NCBI GenBank assembly: GCA_020853095.1
Contig: JADYZN010000040.1
Coordinates: 1 to 64,000, forward strand
DNA: 64,000 bases
Source of the DNA: Phycisphaerales bacterium
GTDB lineage: Bacteria; Planctomycetota; Phycisphaerae; Tepidisphaerales; Tepidisphaeraceae
Direction: 5' to 3'
Position numbers and translations under genes: made by a program. Of the stretch, positions 15,503 through 24,949 are shown piece by piece (positions within the stretch are counted from its first letter, which is position 1; every line of letters starts with the position of its first letter). The notes beneath the pieces are model-generated. The model worked only from the letters and a program-made list of their open reading frames with translations. It made no database searches and was not told the origin of the DNA.

Positions 15503-15850
15503 TTATTCGTCGTTCTCTTCCATGTCGGACACATCGCCCGCATCATCGTCGATGGCAGCTCCGGTCATGGCGGCCAGGCGCTGTTTCATCAACCGCCCGA
15601 TCTTAAACTTGACGGTCCGTTTTTCAGGAACCTGAACCGGAGCCAAAGTCTTGGGGTTCTGGGCTTTGCGCGCTTTTCGAACTTTGGTCTCGAAAACGCC
15701 GAAATCCCGAAATTCCAAGCGATTGCCACGGCCCAGCTCGCTGATGATTTCGTCCAAAAACTGCTGGACGACTTTTTTCACCTGAACTCGGCGGTGTTTT
15801 GTGCCTTCGGAGATACGGTCGATCAATTCTTTCTTCGTGATGGTTGCCAT
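15503..15850 (-). CDS. HU/IHF-family DNA-binding protein
   Basis: A 115-residue histone-like protein. The HU fold is clear: KKELIDRISEGT start helix, the LEFRDFGVFETKVRKARKAQNP beta-arm with its proline that intercalates into DNA, and IGRLMKQRL helix. It differs from classical HU (90 residues) by a C-terminal tail of about 20 residues rich in Asp and Glu (DDDAGDVSDMEENDE). It probably bends DNA and packs the nucleoid; the acidic tail may weaken nonspecific DNA binding. A good ribosome site (GAGGG) precedes the ATG. Confidence 0.9.
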   Translation of the reverse strand: MATITKKELIDRISEGTKHRRVQVKKVVQQFLDEIISELGRGNRLEFRDFGVFETKVRKARKAQNPKTLAPVQVPEKRTVKFKIGRLMKQRLAAMTGAAIDDDAGDVSDMEENDE

Positions 15851-15963
15851 GCTTCCCTCAAAGGACCTTGTGTTAAAGTGAGACGGGCAACGGACTTAGT
15901 ATGATCGGTTTGGAAAGAAAATGCAAGAAAGAAGTAACCAGACAATTTTTGTCAACGGTTCAG

Positions 15964-16290
15964 CTATCGGTAGGTTACGCCAAATTTCTCGGTAATCGCC
16001 CGCCGGGCGGGCCATCCATACCAATCGCCGGAGAGTCGATCATCCGTTCGGACGTAATAGTAACTGGTGTAAATCGAGTCATAACCCACGAATGCGGCAG
16101 GAGTTCTGTTCTCCCGCGACAAATCCAGTGCCGGCAGGTTCGCGGCAATGGGAGGATTAAAAACCAGCGCCGATGCCGTCGAGGACTCGTATCGAGACAA
16201 ACTGTCGCGGTTGGCGGCCGATGGATGTTTCTTATTGGCGACACATCCGCCCGCAACCAGTAGCAACAAAATGACACCCATCGTTTTCAT
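15964..16290 (-). CDS. Small lipoprotein, unknown function
   Basis: A 108-residue protein with a type II signal peptide: hydrophobic LLLLVAGGC with lipobox cysteine at 16, so it is probably lipid-anchored in the inner leaflet of the outer membrane or in the periplasm. The mature part is polar with several Tyr/Ser residues (YDSIYTSYYYVR). No family recognised. It stands alone between HU and cysE. Confidence 0.6.
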   Translation of the reverse strand: MKTMGVILLLLVAGGCVANKKHPSAANRDSLSRYESSTASALVFNPPIAANLPALDLSRENRTPAAFVGYDSIYTSYYYVRTDDRLSGDWYGWPARRAITEKFGVTYR

Positions 16291-16424
16291 CTGCCGATAT
16301 TAGACTCAAACCCGATGCCAAACGGTTCCAACGCCCTTTCTTCGCATGGTTTAAGACAAGCCATTATCGGAACATGCCGGATGTGGTGAAAAAGCAACGA
16401 ATGATGTTGCATTTGCGCAACAGT

Positions 16425-17390
16425 TCAGATTTGAAAATCCCAATCCCACTCCATCCGCCTGGCCGATTTGGGACGGCGGTCACGGTATTTGAGCTTGGGA
16501 GGTTCGGCACTGACCTGATTTTGCGGCGGGACGCTTGAGGTGATAAACACGTTGCCGCCGATCACCGAACCTTTGCCGATGACGGTGTCGCCGCCCAGGA
16601 TGGTGGCGCCGGCGTAAATGGTCACATCATCCTCGATGGTGGGATGGCGCTTTTGGCCGCGAAGCAACTGGCCAAACGCCGGCGCCAGCGCGCCAAGCGT
16701 CACGCCCTGGTAGAGCTTGACGTTGTTGCCGATTTCGGTGGTTTCTCCAATGACGATGCCGGTTCCGTGGTCGATGAAGAATCGACGGCCGAGTTTCGCG
16801 CCCGGATGAATGTCGATGCCGGTCAGGTTGTGGGCGTATTCGGTCATGATTCGCGGCAACAATGGCACTTCCAGAACAAAAAACTGGTGCGCCAGCCGCT
16901 GCACCATGATGGCGAACAGCCCCGGATAGCAGAAGATGGTCTCATCGGTGCTGCGGGCGGCCGGATCGCCGTCAAAGGCGGCCTGGACATCCGTCGCGAG
17001 GACCTCGCGCACCGAGGGTATTTTCGCGAAAAAATCCGCGACGATCTGGATGGCCTTGCGGTCGCAATCTTCGCAAGGATCGCCATTTTTGACCTGTTCG
17101 GCGTTGATCTCGTGATACCGCAGGCAGCAGCGCACCTGGTCAAAGAGCGCCGATGACAACTCATTGACCAACTCTCCGATTCGATAGGTGACATTCTGAG
17201 CGGTCAATCCTTGTTTGCCGAAATATCCGGGAAAGATCAACTGTCGAAGCAGGTCGATGGAATTGACGATGACATCGCGATTGGGCAGCGGCGCCAGATT
17301 CAGATGCTTCATCCCCTCCTGGGCCATGACGCTGTTCACCAGTGCATCGACGATGCCGGGTACGTGTTGGCTGAGCTGATTGCGATTCAT
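16425..17390 (-). CDS. cysE: Serine O-acetyltransferase
   Basis: A 321-residue protein with an N-terminal helical domain and a C-terminal left-handed beta-helix of hexapeptide repeats (IDIHPGAKLGRRFFIDHG, TGIVIGETTEIGNNV, VTIYAGATILGGDTVIGKG). The DHGTGIVIGET block carries the catalytic Asp-His pair of serine acetyltransferases. It makes O-acetylserine for cysteine synthesis. The length fits the long SAT type found in many planctomycetes and plants. I begin at MNRNQLSQHV (17390); the in-frame upstream codons lack support. Confidence 0.87.
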   Translation of the reverse strand: MNRNQLSQHVPGIVDALVNSVMAQEGMKHLNLAPLPNRDVIVNSIDLLRQLIFPGYFGKQGLTAQNVTYRIGELVNELSSALFDQVRCCLRYHEINAEQVKNGDPCEDCDRKAIQIVADFFAKIPSVREVLATDVQAAFDGDPAARSTDETIFCYPGLFAIMVQRLAHQFFVLEVPLLPRIMTEYAHNLTGIDIHPGAKLGRRFFIDHGTGIVIGETTEIGNNVKLYQGVTLGALAPAFGQLLRGQKRHPTIEDDVTIYAGATILGGDTVIGKGSVIGGNVFITSSVPPQNQVSAEPPKLKYRDRRPKSARRMEWDWDFQI

Positions 17391-17586
17391 GATGGTCTGT
17401 AGCTGAAGATTCGTAGCCGGGTTATTGAGGGATCGACGCGACAACGGCAAGCCCAAGTTGCATCAGGCGTGCCGGCCGGTACAGACGCACGTTGTTCGTC
17501 GTGAAAGGAGCGACATCGCAGGTGATTTTAGGGAGAAACTGGTGCAAAGGCAAACGATTCAGGCAAAACGAACCGTTTGAAATCCG

Positions 17587-17614
17587 TTGACGGACCCGCG
17601 GGTGGGCCTACAAT
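17587..17614 (+). promoter_or_regulatory. Promoter of dapL (leaderless)
   Basis: TTGACG (17587-17592), 16-base spacer, TACAAT (17609-17614), then 8 bases to the dapL ATG. Confidence 0.7.
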
Positions 17615-17622
17615 TCGCCGCC

Positions 17623-18867
17623 ATGATCGAATCTTACATCCAAAACCTGTTCGCCGAGCGCATTGGCGGAAAGCGCTATGGCAAAGGGACCGAAATCTAC
17701 AAATTTGAAAAGATCAAACGCGCCAAGCGTGCGGCATTGGCCGCCCAGCCCGGGGTCGAATTGATCGATATGGGGGTGGGAGAGCCGGATGAAATGGCTT
17801 TTCCCCAATGCGTTGAGGCGTTGTGCCGGTCTGCGGCCGATCCGGGCAACCGGGGATACGCCGACAACGGCGGAATGGCCTATAAACAGGCCGCGGCACG
17901 GTGGATGGAGCAGGTCTGCGGCGTGGGCGGCATCAACCCGGAATCGCAGGTGGTCCATTCCATCGGCTCCAAGGCGGCGTTGTCGATCCTGCCGGCCTGT
18001 TTCATCAATCCGGGCGACGTGGCGCTGATGACCACACCGGGATATCCGGTCTTTGGAACCCATTCCAAATATCTTGGCGGCGAAGTCTTCAACCTTCCGC
18101 TGCTGGAGAAAAACCGATTCCTGCCTGATTTGTCGAGCATCCCGGCCGACAAATTGTCGCGGGCCAAGACACTGGTGCTGAATTATCCCAACAACCCCAC
18201 CGGCGCTTCGGCGACATCCGAATTTTTCGCCCAAGTGGTGGATTTCGCCAGACAACACAACCTGATCGTGATCCACGATGCCGCCTACGCCGCACTGGTG
18301 TTCGAGGGCAAACCCCTGTCGTTCCTGTCGACGCCGGGTGCGATGGATGTGGGAATCGAATTGCACTCGATGTCCAAGGGGTTCAACATGACCGGCTGGC
18401 GGCTGGGGTTTGTCGCCGGCAACCCGCTGATCGTCAAAGCCTACGCGGACGTGAAGGACAACACCGATTCGGGCCAGTTTCTGGCCATCCAGCAGGCATG
18501 CGCCGAGGCGCTCGATCAACCTCAAATCACTCAGAAAATCGCCAACAAATACGGCCGGCGGATGGATGGGCTGGTAGCCGTTCTGAACAAACACGGATTT
18601 GGCGCAACCAAGCCCAAAGGTTCGTTTTTCCTATACGTCCGATCCCCCAAATCGGCGACAAAGGATGGCCAACGCACCGCCTTTGAAAACGCCGAATCGT
18701 TCAGCCAGTGGATGATCACGCAGAACCTGATCAGCACCGTTCCATGGGATGATGCCGGGGCGTACGTGCGGTTCAGCGTGACTTTCATCGCTGAAAATGA
18801 AGCCGATGAACGCCGGGTATTGGCTGAAATCGATCGTCGGCTGGGAACCTCCCGGTTTGAATTTTGA
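17623..18867 (+). CDS. dapL: LL-diaminopimelate aminotransferase
   Basis: A 414-residue class I/II PLP aminotransferase that converts tetrahydrodipicolinate to LL-diaminopimelate in one step, bypassing the succinylase route for lysine and peptidoglycan. Recognisable are the N-terminal FAERIGGKRYGKGTEIYKFE region typical of DapL, the GVGEPDE loop, LNYPNNPTGA with the PLP-binding asparagine, and the SMSKGFNMTGWRLGF block with the PLP lysine. The start at 17623 is fixed by the promoter 8 bases upstream. It converges with trpF. Confidence 0.92.
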   Translation: MIESYIQNLFAERIGGKRYGKGTEIYKFEKIKRAKRAALAAQPGVELIDMGVGEPDEMAFPQCVEALCRSAADPGNRGYADNGGMAYKQAAARWMEQVCGVGGINPESQVVHSIGSKAALSILPACFINPGDVALMTTPGYPVFGTHSKYLGGEVFNLPLLEKNRFLPDLSSIPADKLSRAKTLVLNYPNNPTGASATSEFFAQVVDFARQHNLIVIHDAAYAALVFEGKPLSFLSTPGAMDVGIELHSMSKGFNMTGWRLGFVAGNPLIVKAYADVKDNTDSGQFLAIQQACAEALDQPQITQKIANKYGRRMDGLVAVLNKHGFGATKPKGSFFLYVRSPKSATKDGQRTAFENAESFSQWMITQNLISTVPWDDAGAYVRFSVTFIAENEADERRVLAEIDRRLGTSRFEF

Positions 18868-18876
18868 GGTTTATTC

Positions 18877-19569
18877 TCAGCCGGATTGACGTTCGGTTGA
18901 GCGAACCGCGGCAAAAAAGTCCCGCAGTTTTTGTTCGGATTTTTCACCGAATTTTTCTTCCACGCCACTGCTGACATCCACGGCATAGGGATGCAGTTGC
19001 TCGATCACGCCGGCGACGGAGTGCGGGGTTAAGCCGCCGGCCGCGATCAATGGGGGAAGGCCGTGCGCATGGCCGGACTGCTGGTGGGAGGCGATGGTTG
19101 TCCAGTCGTTGGGCTGGCCTGTGCCGCCGGGCAGGTCCGAGGGTGTTTCCAATACCAGCCCCCGAAGCCCGCTCAGTTTCAACGCGGCAATCGCCTTTCG
19201 CCAATGATCCAGGGTTTGTGCGAATTGTGCGGGATCAACGCGGATGGCCTTCAAAATGACCATCGGTTGACCGGATTGTTGCAAATCGGCAATGAATTCG
19301 GGGGATTCGTGGCCGTGCAGTTGGACGTGGTTGAGATTTACCGCCCGGACGGTCTCAAGGATGGATTGCACGGTGGCGTCCACAAACAGCCCCACCGGGG
19401 TGGTCATCGGTTCGATGGCCGCCAAAATCCTGCCGGCCCGTTCAAGCGAGACACATCGGCGCGAAGCGGGATGAAAAATCATGCCAATGGCATCCGCGCC
19501 CAATTGGCTGGCCAGCGCCGCATCCTGGGGTCTGGTAATACCGCAGATTTTGATTCGAGTACGCCGCAT
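18877..19569 (-). CDS. trpF: Phosphoribosylanthranilate isomerase
   Basis: A 230-residue TIM-barrel enzyme of tryptophan synthesis. IKICGITRPQDA with the catalytic cysteine opens the barrel; VQLHGHE and the C-terminal AGGLTPHSVAGVIEQL with DVSSGVE (phosphate-binding and catalytic Asp) complete it. It isomerises phosphoribosylanthranilate to CdRP, the substrate of TrpC encoded 12 kb away. I start at MRRTRIKICG (19569). A TTGCCC/TAGCAT promoter with 17-base spacing ends 11 bases before this ATG. Confidence 0.91.
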   Translation of the reverse strand: MRRTRIKICGITRPQDAALASQLGADAIGMIFHPASRRCVSLERAGRILAAIEPMTTPVGLFVDATVQSILETVRAVNLNHVQLHGHESPEFIADLQQSGQPMVILKAIRVDPAQFAQTLDHWRKAIAALKLSGLRGLVLETPSDLPGGTGQPNDWTTIASHQQSGHAHGLPPLIAAGGLTPHSVAGVIEQLHPYAVDVSSGVEEKFGEKSEQKLRDFFAAVRSTERQSG

Positions 19570-19693
19570 GGTCGAGACAAATGCTATGCGGACGGGCAAT
19601 CATGGGCAAATCAGCGCATCGGTTGGTTAAGCCGCCGACATGACAGTCCGATACACAAGTTAGGGTGAGATTGATTTCAGTGATCCAAGGGAG

Positions 19694-20134
19694 ATGAGGA
19701 TGGATCTGACATATGATGAATTTGTGGGGATTTTGGCCTCATTTCGCACGCCCGACCGGTCCAAAGATGCCGGCGATCAACGCCGGGCAAGACGAATTGG
19801 TTATCGGGCGCAGCTCTATATAACCCTCTGTGACAACGATGCTTTTGATCGAACCAAACCGCGTATTCCGATTTTGATGAGGGATTTTTCATCCCGCGGC
19901 ATCAGTTTTCTGTGCGACATGAGCCTCCAGCGAGGCCAATCCTTCGTGTTGCACCTGAATCGACCCAACGATGATGCGATTGAGATGCTCTGCTCGGCCG
20001 TCCATAGCAAGAGTTGCCGGCCGGGAAATACGGCGCCATTCCAGATCGGGGCGGAATTTGTTTGCCAGGTGCATCCTCAAGCATCCGACTCGGATGACGA
20101 ACTGGATCGCATCAGACAGTCGGTTTTGGGTTAG
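19694..20134 (+). CDS. PilZ domain protein (probable c-di-GMP receptor)
   Basis: A 146-residue protein made of one PilZ domain. The c-di-GMP-binding motifs are present: an arginine cluster RRARRIGYR (about 29-37, RxxxR) and DFSSRGIS (about 64-71, D/NxSxxG). A short helical start precedes the domain. Such single-domain proteins often control flagella, adhesion or exopolysaccharide; this cell has a flagellar cluster, but there is no direct link. The 3' end overlaps convergent thyX by 23 bases. Confidence 0.8.
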   Translation: MRMDLTYDEFVGILASFRTPDRSKDAGDQRRARRIGYRAQLYITLCDNDAFDRTKPRIPILMRDFSSRGISFLCDMSLQRGQSFVLHLNRPNDDAIEMLCSAVHSKSCRPGNTAPFQIGAEFVCQVHPQASDSDDELDRIRQSVLG

Positions 20135-21032
20135 CATCCGCCTGATGCAGGCCCAGCCTGACCTTTTTCTGTTCCCATTCGGCGGTTTCACGCTTGTTTT
20201 CGGTGGCCAGCGGCTTGCCCGTGCGCAATGATTCGATCTCCAGCCGGGTCAGGTGCATTGATTCAAGGTTGTAATCAACAAACGCCTCGGCCGCGATCGG
20301 CACGATCGGACGAACCAGCGCGAACATGGCGTTGGCATAATCGCGGATTTCCTGCTGCGCGTGCGGGTCCATGCGCAACGACAGGAAATGAAACAGGTTG
20401 TGCAAGTCGATCTTCCAATACCATTCGGTGTAGACGCTGGCGGGCAGGGCGATGCGGGCCAGCTCGCGTGCGACCCCTTTTTCGATGAAATACTCGTATT
20501 TTTCGTACTGTTTTTCGATCTGGTCCAGCCAGTCGCAAAATTCCTGGGCCGTCAGGGAATCCATCGGCTGGTCGCCCCCCTGCCGGTTGGCGGCGCTTTG
20601 CTGGCGGATGTTTTCGGCGCCGGGATGGTAAAAGCGATCCTGGACGACCGAATAGCGGGCGGAATATTCGTTGACGTTGGCGGTGCGATGACGAATCCAC
20701 TGGCGCGCGACAAAAATCGGCATGATGTGGTGGAATTTGAACTCCACCATTTCAAAGGGGGTGGTGTGGCGGTGACGGGCGAGGTATCGCAACAGGCCGC
20801 GATCCTCGTTGACCTGCTTGGTCCCCTGTCCATACGAGACTCGGGCGGCCTGCACGATGGCGAAATCGGAGCCTTTGCCCTTGGGAACCAGCCGGGGCAT
20901 GACGTCAACCAGCGCCACCATGCCATGGTCGTGTACCTTGATTTCCCATCGTGATGCGCCGTCCATGATGTCATGGACTTCGGCTTCGTGGGGTTTTCGG
21001 TCGATATTGAAGCGCTCGAACTGTGGGTCCAT
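20112..21032 (-). CDS. thyX: Flavin-dependent thymidylate synthase ThyX
   Basis: A 306-residue FAD enzyme making dTMP from dUMP with methylenetetrahydrofolate and NAD(P)H. The ThyX signature RHRTANVNEYSARYS is complete (flavin and dUMP-binding Arg, His and Ser). It has about 40 extra residues at each end compared with short ThyX proteins. I start at MDPQFERFN (21032), 9 bases after a TATGAT box (21042-21047), again a leaderless arrangement. Confidence 0.93.
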   Translation of the reverse strand: MDPQFERFNIDRKPHEAEVHDIMDGASRWEIKVHDHGMVALVDVMPRLVPKGKGSDFAIVQAARVSYGQGTKQVNEDRGLLRYLARHRHTTPFEMVEFKFHHIMPIFVARQWIRHRTANVNEYSARYSVVQDRFYHPGAENIRQQSAANRQGGDQPMDSLTAQEFCDWLDQIEKQYEKYEYFIEKGVARELARIALPASVYTEWYWKIDLHNLFHFLSLRMDPHAQQEIRDYANAMFALVRPIVPIAAEAFVDYNLESMHLTRLEIESLRTGKPLATENKRETAEWEQKKVRLGLHQADANPKPTV

Positions 21033-21087
21033 AGAATGCAGATCATACACGCGGGATGAAAAATTTCGACCCCGCCGATGATCCGGC

Positions 21088-22188
21088 TCACCATCGCCCG
21101 CCAAAGACGACCGTCATGAAAAGGTATGCGCCATACACCACGACCAGCCCCATCGATTCGAGCGTTCCCATGGTCCATCGTCCCAGGGCGACCGGCAGGA
21201 GAAACAACCCCAAAACCACCAGCAGGACGGTGTCGATCCGCCAGACGGCCAGAGGGAACGCCAGGCCGGGGTGGGGTGGCTGCGCAAGCTCCTGCGGCTG
21301 CGTGGCGGTGGGCTGAGTCGTCGGTACGGTGGATGGGGCCGACATCGAAGTCTGATGAAAAGCGGTAACCTCGGCACGGAAAAGCCAGTTGGCCGGGACA
21401 TAAGTCAGGGCGATCAGCAATGGCAGCAATACGCACAGGTTCAACAAAACCACGCTGACCTGTGTGCTGATGGCGGCCCAGAGATGCCCCGCCTGCGACA
21501 GCGCCACGCCGCTGACCACCATCGCAAAACTGAGGCACATCCCCAATGTGACGGCGGAGATCACGCCGGGGCTGAACAATGAACTTTGCCGGCTGAGATC
21601 GAGGATCCCCCGGCAAACACCCCACCCGCCGACCACCGCCAGGGCGATGGCGATCAGCGCCTGCGCCCATCGCAGGGAAATGGAGGTCGAAGGGGGCGAT
21701 GGCACGGCGGCGGCCGGTTGCGATTGAGATCGGTCCATCCAAAGCAGCAGAATGGCCAACCCTTGGGCGATGAACATGGCGGCATGCCAGATCGTCAATC
21801 GGGCATGAAAGCCGGCCAGCAACACCAGCAGCGCGGCCGGCAATACAAATGCCCAGGTGCGCCGGCCGGGATGCGGAGTCGCAATGGGTGGCCGCAGCAG
21901 CAGCGAGATGCCCAGCACCAGCGTCAGCGCCGCCACGCTGCTGGAAAAGACCGCCGCGATGGCCATCTCAAAATGGCCGAATTCCACGGCCGCCAGCGCC
22001 ACCACGACAATCGGAATCCACAACGCCAGCGCCCGGCGTCCCGGCGATACCTGTCCCCGTCCCGCCAGCGCATCCACCAGCGCCCGCCCCGAAATATAGA
22101 GCATCAATGCGCACAGGACGACCAGGCTGGGACCGAGATTGCGCGGCAAGGAAAGGGCCGGATGGAGCATACGCGAGGATCCAATCAA
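21088..22188 (-). CDS. Multi-pass membrane protein, unknown
   Basis: A 366-residue protein with about nine hydrophobic segments and a proline/threonine/glutamine-rich loop (TVPTTQPTATQPQ) near residue 295. The LWIPIVVVALAAVEFGHFE and SSSVAALTLVLGISLL stretches vaguely resemble a cation-exchanger repeat, but the acidic signature of that family is incomplete, so I give no function. It lies between metG and thyX on the same strand. Confidence 0.6.
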   Translation of the reverse strand: MIGSSRMLHPALSLPRNLGPSLVVLCALMLYISGRALVDALAGRGQVSPGRRALALWIPIVVVALAAVEFGHFEMAIAAVFSSSVAALTLVLGISLLLRPPIATPHPGRRTWAFVLPAALLVLLAGFHARLTIWHAAMFIAQGLAILLLWMDRSQSQPAAAVPSPPSTSISLRWAQALIAIALAVVGGWGVCRGILDLSRQSSLFSPGVISAVTLGMCLSFAMVVSGVALSQAGHLWAAISTQVSVVLLNLCVLLPLLIALTYVPANWLFRAEVTAFHQTSMSAPSTVPTTQPTATQPQELAQPPHPGLAFPLAVWRIDTVLLVVLGLFLLPVALGRWTMGTLESMGLVVVYGAYLFMTVVFGGRW

Positions 22189-22215
22189 AAATGTACGACC
22201 TCGGAATATCTCCGA

Positions 22216-23766
22216 TCAGGCCGGCTTTTCCACCCGTGGAAACAGCGGCTGTCCTTCGCCGAACTGCCGGCCGTCCGACGGTGGCGTTGTGAGCAGTTGT
22301 TCCAGCGTTTTGCCATCAAGAACCACGCCCAGTTGCTGCAATCCCGCCGCCGCCTTTTCAGGCAAAATCGGCAGCAACATCAGCAGCGAACGATAAATCG
22401 CCTGAGCCGACAGGTTCAACACCGTCTCCAGCCGCGAGGCTTTGGCGGGATCCTTGGCCAGCTTGAACGGTTCGGTGGCGTCGATGTAACCATTGGTCGC
22501 CCGCGCCAGCTCGATGGGGAGCATCGCACACTGCTGCAATTCCACCCGCGCAAACGCATCGGCCATTTTTTGTGGAAGCGCCTGGGTCTGCGACATCAGA
22601 TGATGGTCGATTTCCTCATAAGGTTCGTGCGCCGTCGGCAGCACGCCCCCGCGATACCGCCCCACCATTTTCACGATCCGGTTCAGACAATTGCCCAGCA
22701 CGTCGGACAATTCCTTGAATGATTTGGCGAAGTCCGTCTCGGTCCAGTCCAGATCATTGCCAAACGGCGCGGCCCGCAACAGGTAATACCGTAACGCATC
22801 CAGCCCATAATCGCCGATGACGCCGCGCAGTTTTCCCAAATCGATGAAATTTCCCATCGACTTGCTCATCTTGCGCCCCTCGGCCGTCCACCAGCCATGC
22901 GCATACACCTGTCGCGGCAGCGGCTGCCCGACCGACATCAGCATCGCCGGCCAATAGACGGTATGAAACCAGAGAATCTCCTTGCCGATCAGATGCACGC
23001 CGGGCCAGTATCGTTGATACAACGCATCGTCGGCCTGACCATATCCCAGGGCCGTGATGTAATTGCTCAGTGCATCAATCCAGACGTAAATCACGTGCTG
23101 CGGATCGTTGGGCAGTGGAATGCCCCATTTCAATGACGAGCGACTGATCGACAAATCTTCAACCCCGGCCGACAGCTTGCTGATGACCTCGTTGCGCCGG
23201 GCTTCCGGTTGGATAAAATCCGCCTGCGACCGGATGTGCTCCAGCACCTTTGGGGCATATTTTCGCAACTTGAAGAAATAGCTTGGCTCCTTGTATCGCA
23301 CCAGCGGACGGCCGGAAACCGAAGACTTGTACTCGTTGGTTTTGGCCTCGGTCTCGGTGACGAATTCTTCCTGACCTTCGTCGTACCACCCCTCATAACT
23401 GCCCAGATAAATGTCCCCGCTGTCGAGCATTTTGCGGACGATCGCCTCCACCCCCCGCTTGTGACGATCGCTGGTGGTGCGGATGAAATCATCGTTGGTG
23501 ATGTTCAATTCCCGCCATAATGACTGGAAAATCGGCACGTTCTTTTCCACCAGTTCCGCCGGCGTGGTGTTCTGCGACTCGGCCGTCTTGACCATCTTGA
23601 TGCCATGCTCATCGGTGCCGGTCAGAAAGTAGGTGTCATCGCCGATCAACCGATGGTATCGGGCCAAAACGTCGGCACAGATGGTGGTATAGACGTGCCC
23701 CAGATGCGGTTCGGCATTGGGGTAATAGATCGGTGTCGTGATGTAAAATCGGCCGCGGCTGCTCAT
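22216..23766 (-). CDS. metG: Methionyl-tRNA synthetase
   Basis: A 516-residue class I synthetase. YITTPIYYPNAEPHLGHVY carries the HIGH motif (HLGH), KMSKSMGN the KMSKS loop; between them lies the connective domain (residues 115-190) without the zinc-binding cysteines, so this is a zinc-free MetRS1 type. The C-terminal anticodon-binding helical domain is present but no EMAP/Trbp111 dimer domain. The ATG at 23766 follows GATAAT by 7 bases (promoter TTGAAG, 16 bases, GATAAT); an ATG three codons upstream lies inside the -10 box and is therefore unlikely. Confidence 0.93.
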   Translation of the reverse strand: MSSRGRFYITTPIYYPNAEPHLGHVYTTICADVLARYHRLIGDDTYFLTGTDEHGIKMVKTAESQNTTPAELVEKNVPIFQSLWRELNITNDDFIRTTSDRHKRGVEAIVRKMLDSGDIYLGSYEGWYDEGQEEFVTETEAKTNEYKSSVSGRPLVRYKEPSYFFKLRKYAPKVLEHIRSQADFIQPEARRNEVISKLSAGVEDLSISRSSLKWGIPLPNDPQHVIYVWIDALSNYITALGYGQADDALYQRYWPGVHLIGKEILWFHTVYWPAMLMSVGQPLPRQVYAHGWWTAEGRKMSKSMGNFIDLGKLRGVIGDYGLDALRYYLLRAAPFGNDLDWTETDFAKSFKELSDVLGNCLNRIVKMVGRYRGGVLPTAHEPYEEIDHHLMSQTQALPQKMADAFARVELQQCAMLPIELARATNGYIDATEPFKLAKDPAKASRLETVLNLSAQAIYRSLLMLLPILPEKAAAGLQQLGVVLDGKTLEQLLTTPPSDGRQFGEGQPLFPRVEKPA

Positions 23767-23773
23767 TGGAGCC

Positions 23774-23801
23774 ATTATCAAGCACGGATGAACATCTTCA
23801 A
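23774..23801 (-). promoter_or_regulatory. Promoter of metG (leaderless)
   Basis: Minus strand TTGAAG (23796-23801), 16-base spacer, GATAAT (23774-23779), 7 bases before the metG ATG. It lies at the end of the rhomboid gene. Confidence 0.6.
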
Positions 23802-24934
23802 GTCTGGCCGGGAAGACGGGCCAGCTCGTCGCGGGCCAGCGCCGCCTCACGCTCGCCTCGTGATTTTTGCACCGCCAGATTCAGGTGCTCACGCGCCTTG
23901 TCATATTGCTGTAAGTACCGTGAATAAATCAGCCCAAGCATCAGTTGCACCTGATCGGACTGGTCATAGTTGGGATACTGCTGCAAAAATTGTTCGTACG
24001 CCGTCGCGGCCTGCGGATAAAGCTGATCGTGCGCAAGTTGATTGGCGACATCGAGTTGCGCCTGTCTGGGTAAAACCTGCCGCGGGTCCAGCGACAATAG
24101 ATGAAGATACAGGTGTGCCGCCTGCCCAAGATCATGTCGTGAGATCGCGTCGCTGATCTGGCTGCGCAAGCCGTAGGTTTGCTGGGAGATGGCATCCATC
24201 TCCTGCTGTCGAGGCTCGCGGGAGACGGAGCTGTGGCCAAAGGGATCGTATCCCTGTCGAACCAGGCTTTGATATTGCCGGCGCTTGTTCCATCGTCCGA
24301 ACAGCGACAGGATGTCAAACTGATCCCGCGGCAACAATCGGACGAACAACAGCGACAACCCCACCACGAATCCAAACAACGTTCCCCCCACGTGCGCCGT
24401 GTGCGCCACGCCGGTCGATTCGGTGAAGCTGAAAAACAGGTCTTTAAGAAAAAAGAAGGCGATGAAATAAATACTGGGAATTTCCAGTGTTCCGATCAGA
24501 TAAAAAAAATAGAGGATCGTGATGCTGGAACGGGGGAACAGGACCAGATACGCCCCCGTCACGGCCGCCACCGCGCCGCTGGCGCCAAGGACGGGATTGG
24601 GCAGGCTCTGGGTGACGACATAACCAACCCCCGCGAAGACGCCACCCGCGAGATAAAACGCCAGGTATCCGAGGTTTCCGAGTTTGTCGTTGACGTTGTT
24701 CCCGAAAATGTACAGGAACAGCATGTTGCCGATGATGTGCGCCCATCCTTCGTGCAAAAAGGCGTAGGAGAAATAATTCAGCAGATGGGGATCGCGCGGC
24801 GACAGAACGTATTGCGTGCGGATCGAGGGGTAAAGCATTTCCAGCAGGAAGACCAGGCCGTTGGCGAGAATCAACAGCCAGTTCATCCAGGGGGTGCTGC
24901 GCAGCGGGCTGTCGGTGCGGATGGGAAGAATCAT
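23798..24934 (-). CDS. Rhomboid family intramembrane serine protease with TPR-like tail
   Basis: A 378-residue protein. The N-terminal 230 residues form six or seven membrane helices of a rhomboid: HEGWAHIIGNM (loop with conserved His and Asn), GASGA with the catalytic serine (about residue 123), and HTAHVGG with the catalytic histidine (about 180). The C-terminal 140 residues are soluble and helical, resembling TPR repeats (AAHLYLHLLSLDP, ATAYEQFLQQYPNYD), suited to partner binding. Rhomboids cut membrane proteins inside the bilayer; the substrate is unknown. It may be co-transcribed with the RsbW-like gene 16 bases upstream. Confidence 0.86.
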   Translation of the reverse strand: MILPIRTDSPLRSTPWMNWLLILANGLVFLLEMLYPSIRTQYVLSPRDPHLLNYFSYAFLHEGWAHIIGNMLFLYIFGNNVNDKLGNLGYLAFYLAGGVFAGVGYVVTQSLPNPVLGASGAVAAVTGAYLVLFPRSSITILYFFYLIGTLEIPSIYFIAFFFLKDLFFSFTESTGVAHTAHVGGTLFGFVVGLSLLFVRLLPRDQFDILSLFGRWNKRRQYQSLVRQGYDPFGHSSVSREPRQQEMDAISQQTYGLRSQISDAISRHDLGQAAHLYLHLLSLDPRQVLPRQAQLDVANQLAHDQLYPQAATAYEQFLQQYPNYDQSDQVQLMLGLIYSRYLQQYDKAREHLNLAVQKSRGEREAALARDELARLPGQT

Positions 24935-24949
24935 GGTTTCAGACAGGGG

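Noticed and set aside
21088-22188. Cation/calcium exchanger assignment for the membrane protein after metG
   Set aside because: Only a loose similarity in two hydrophobic stretches; the family's acidic repeats are not present.
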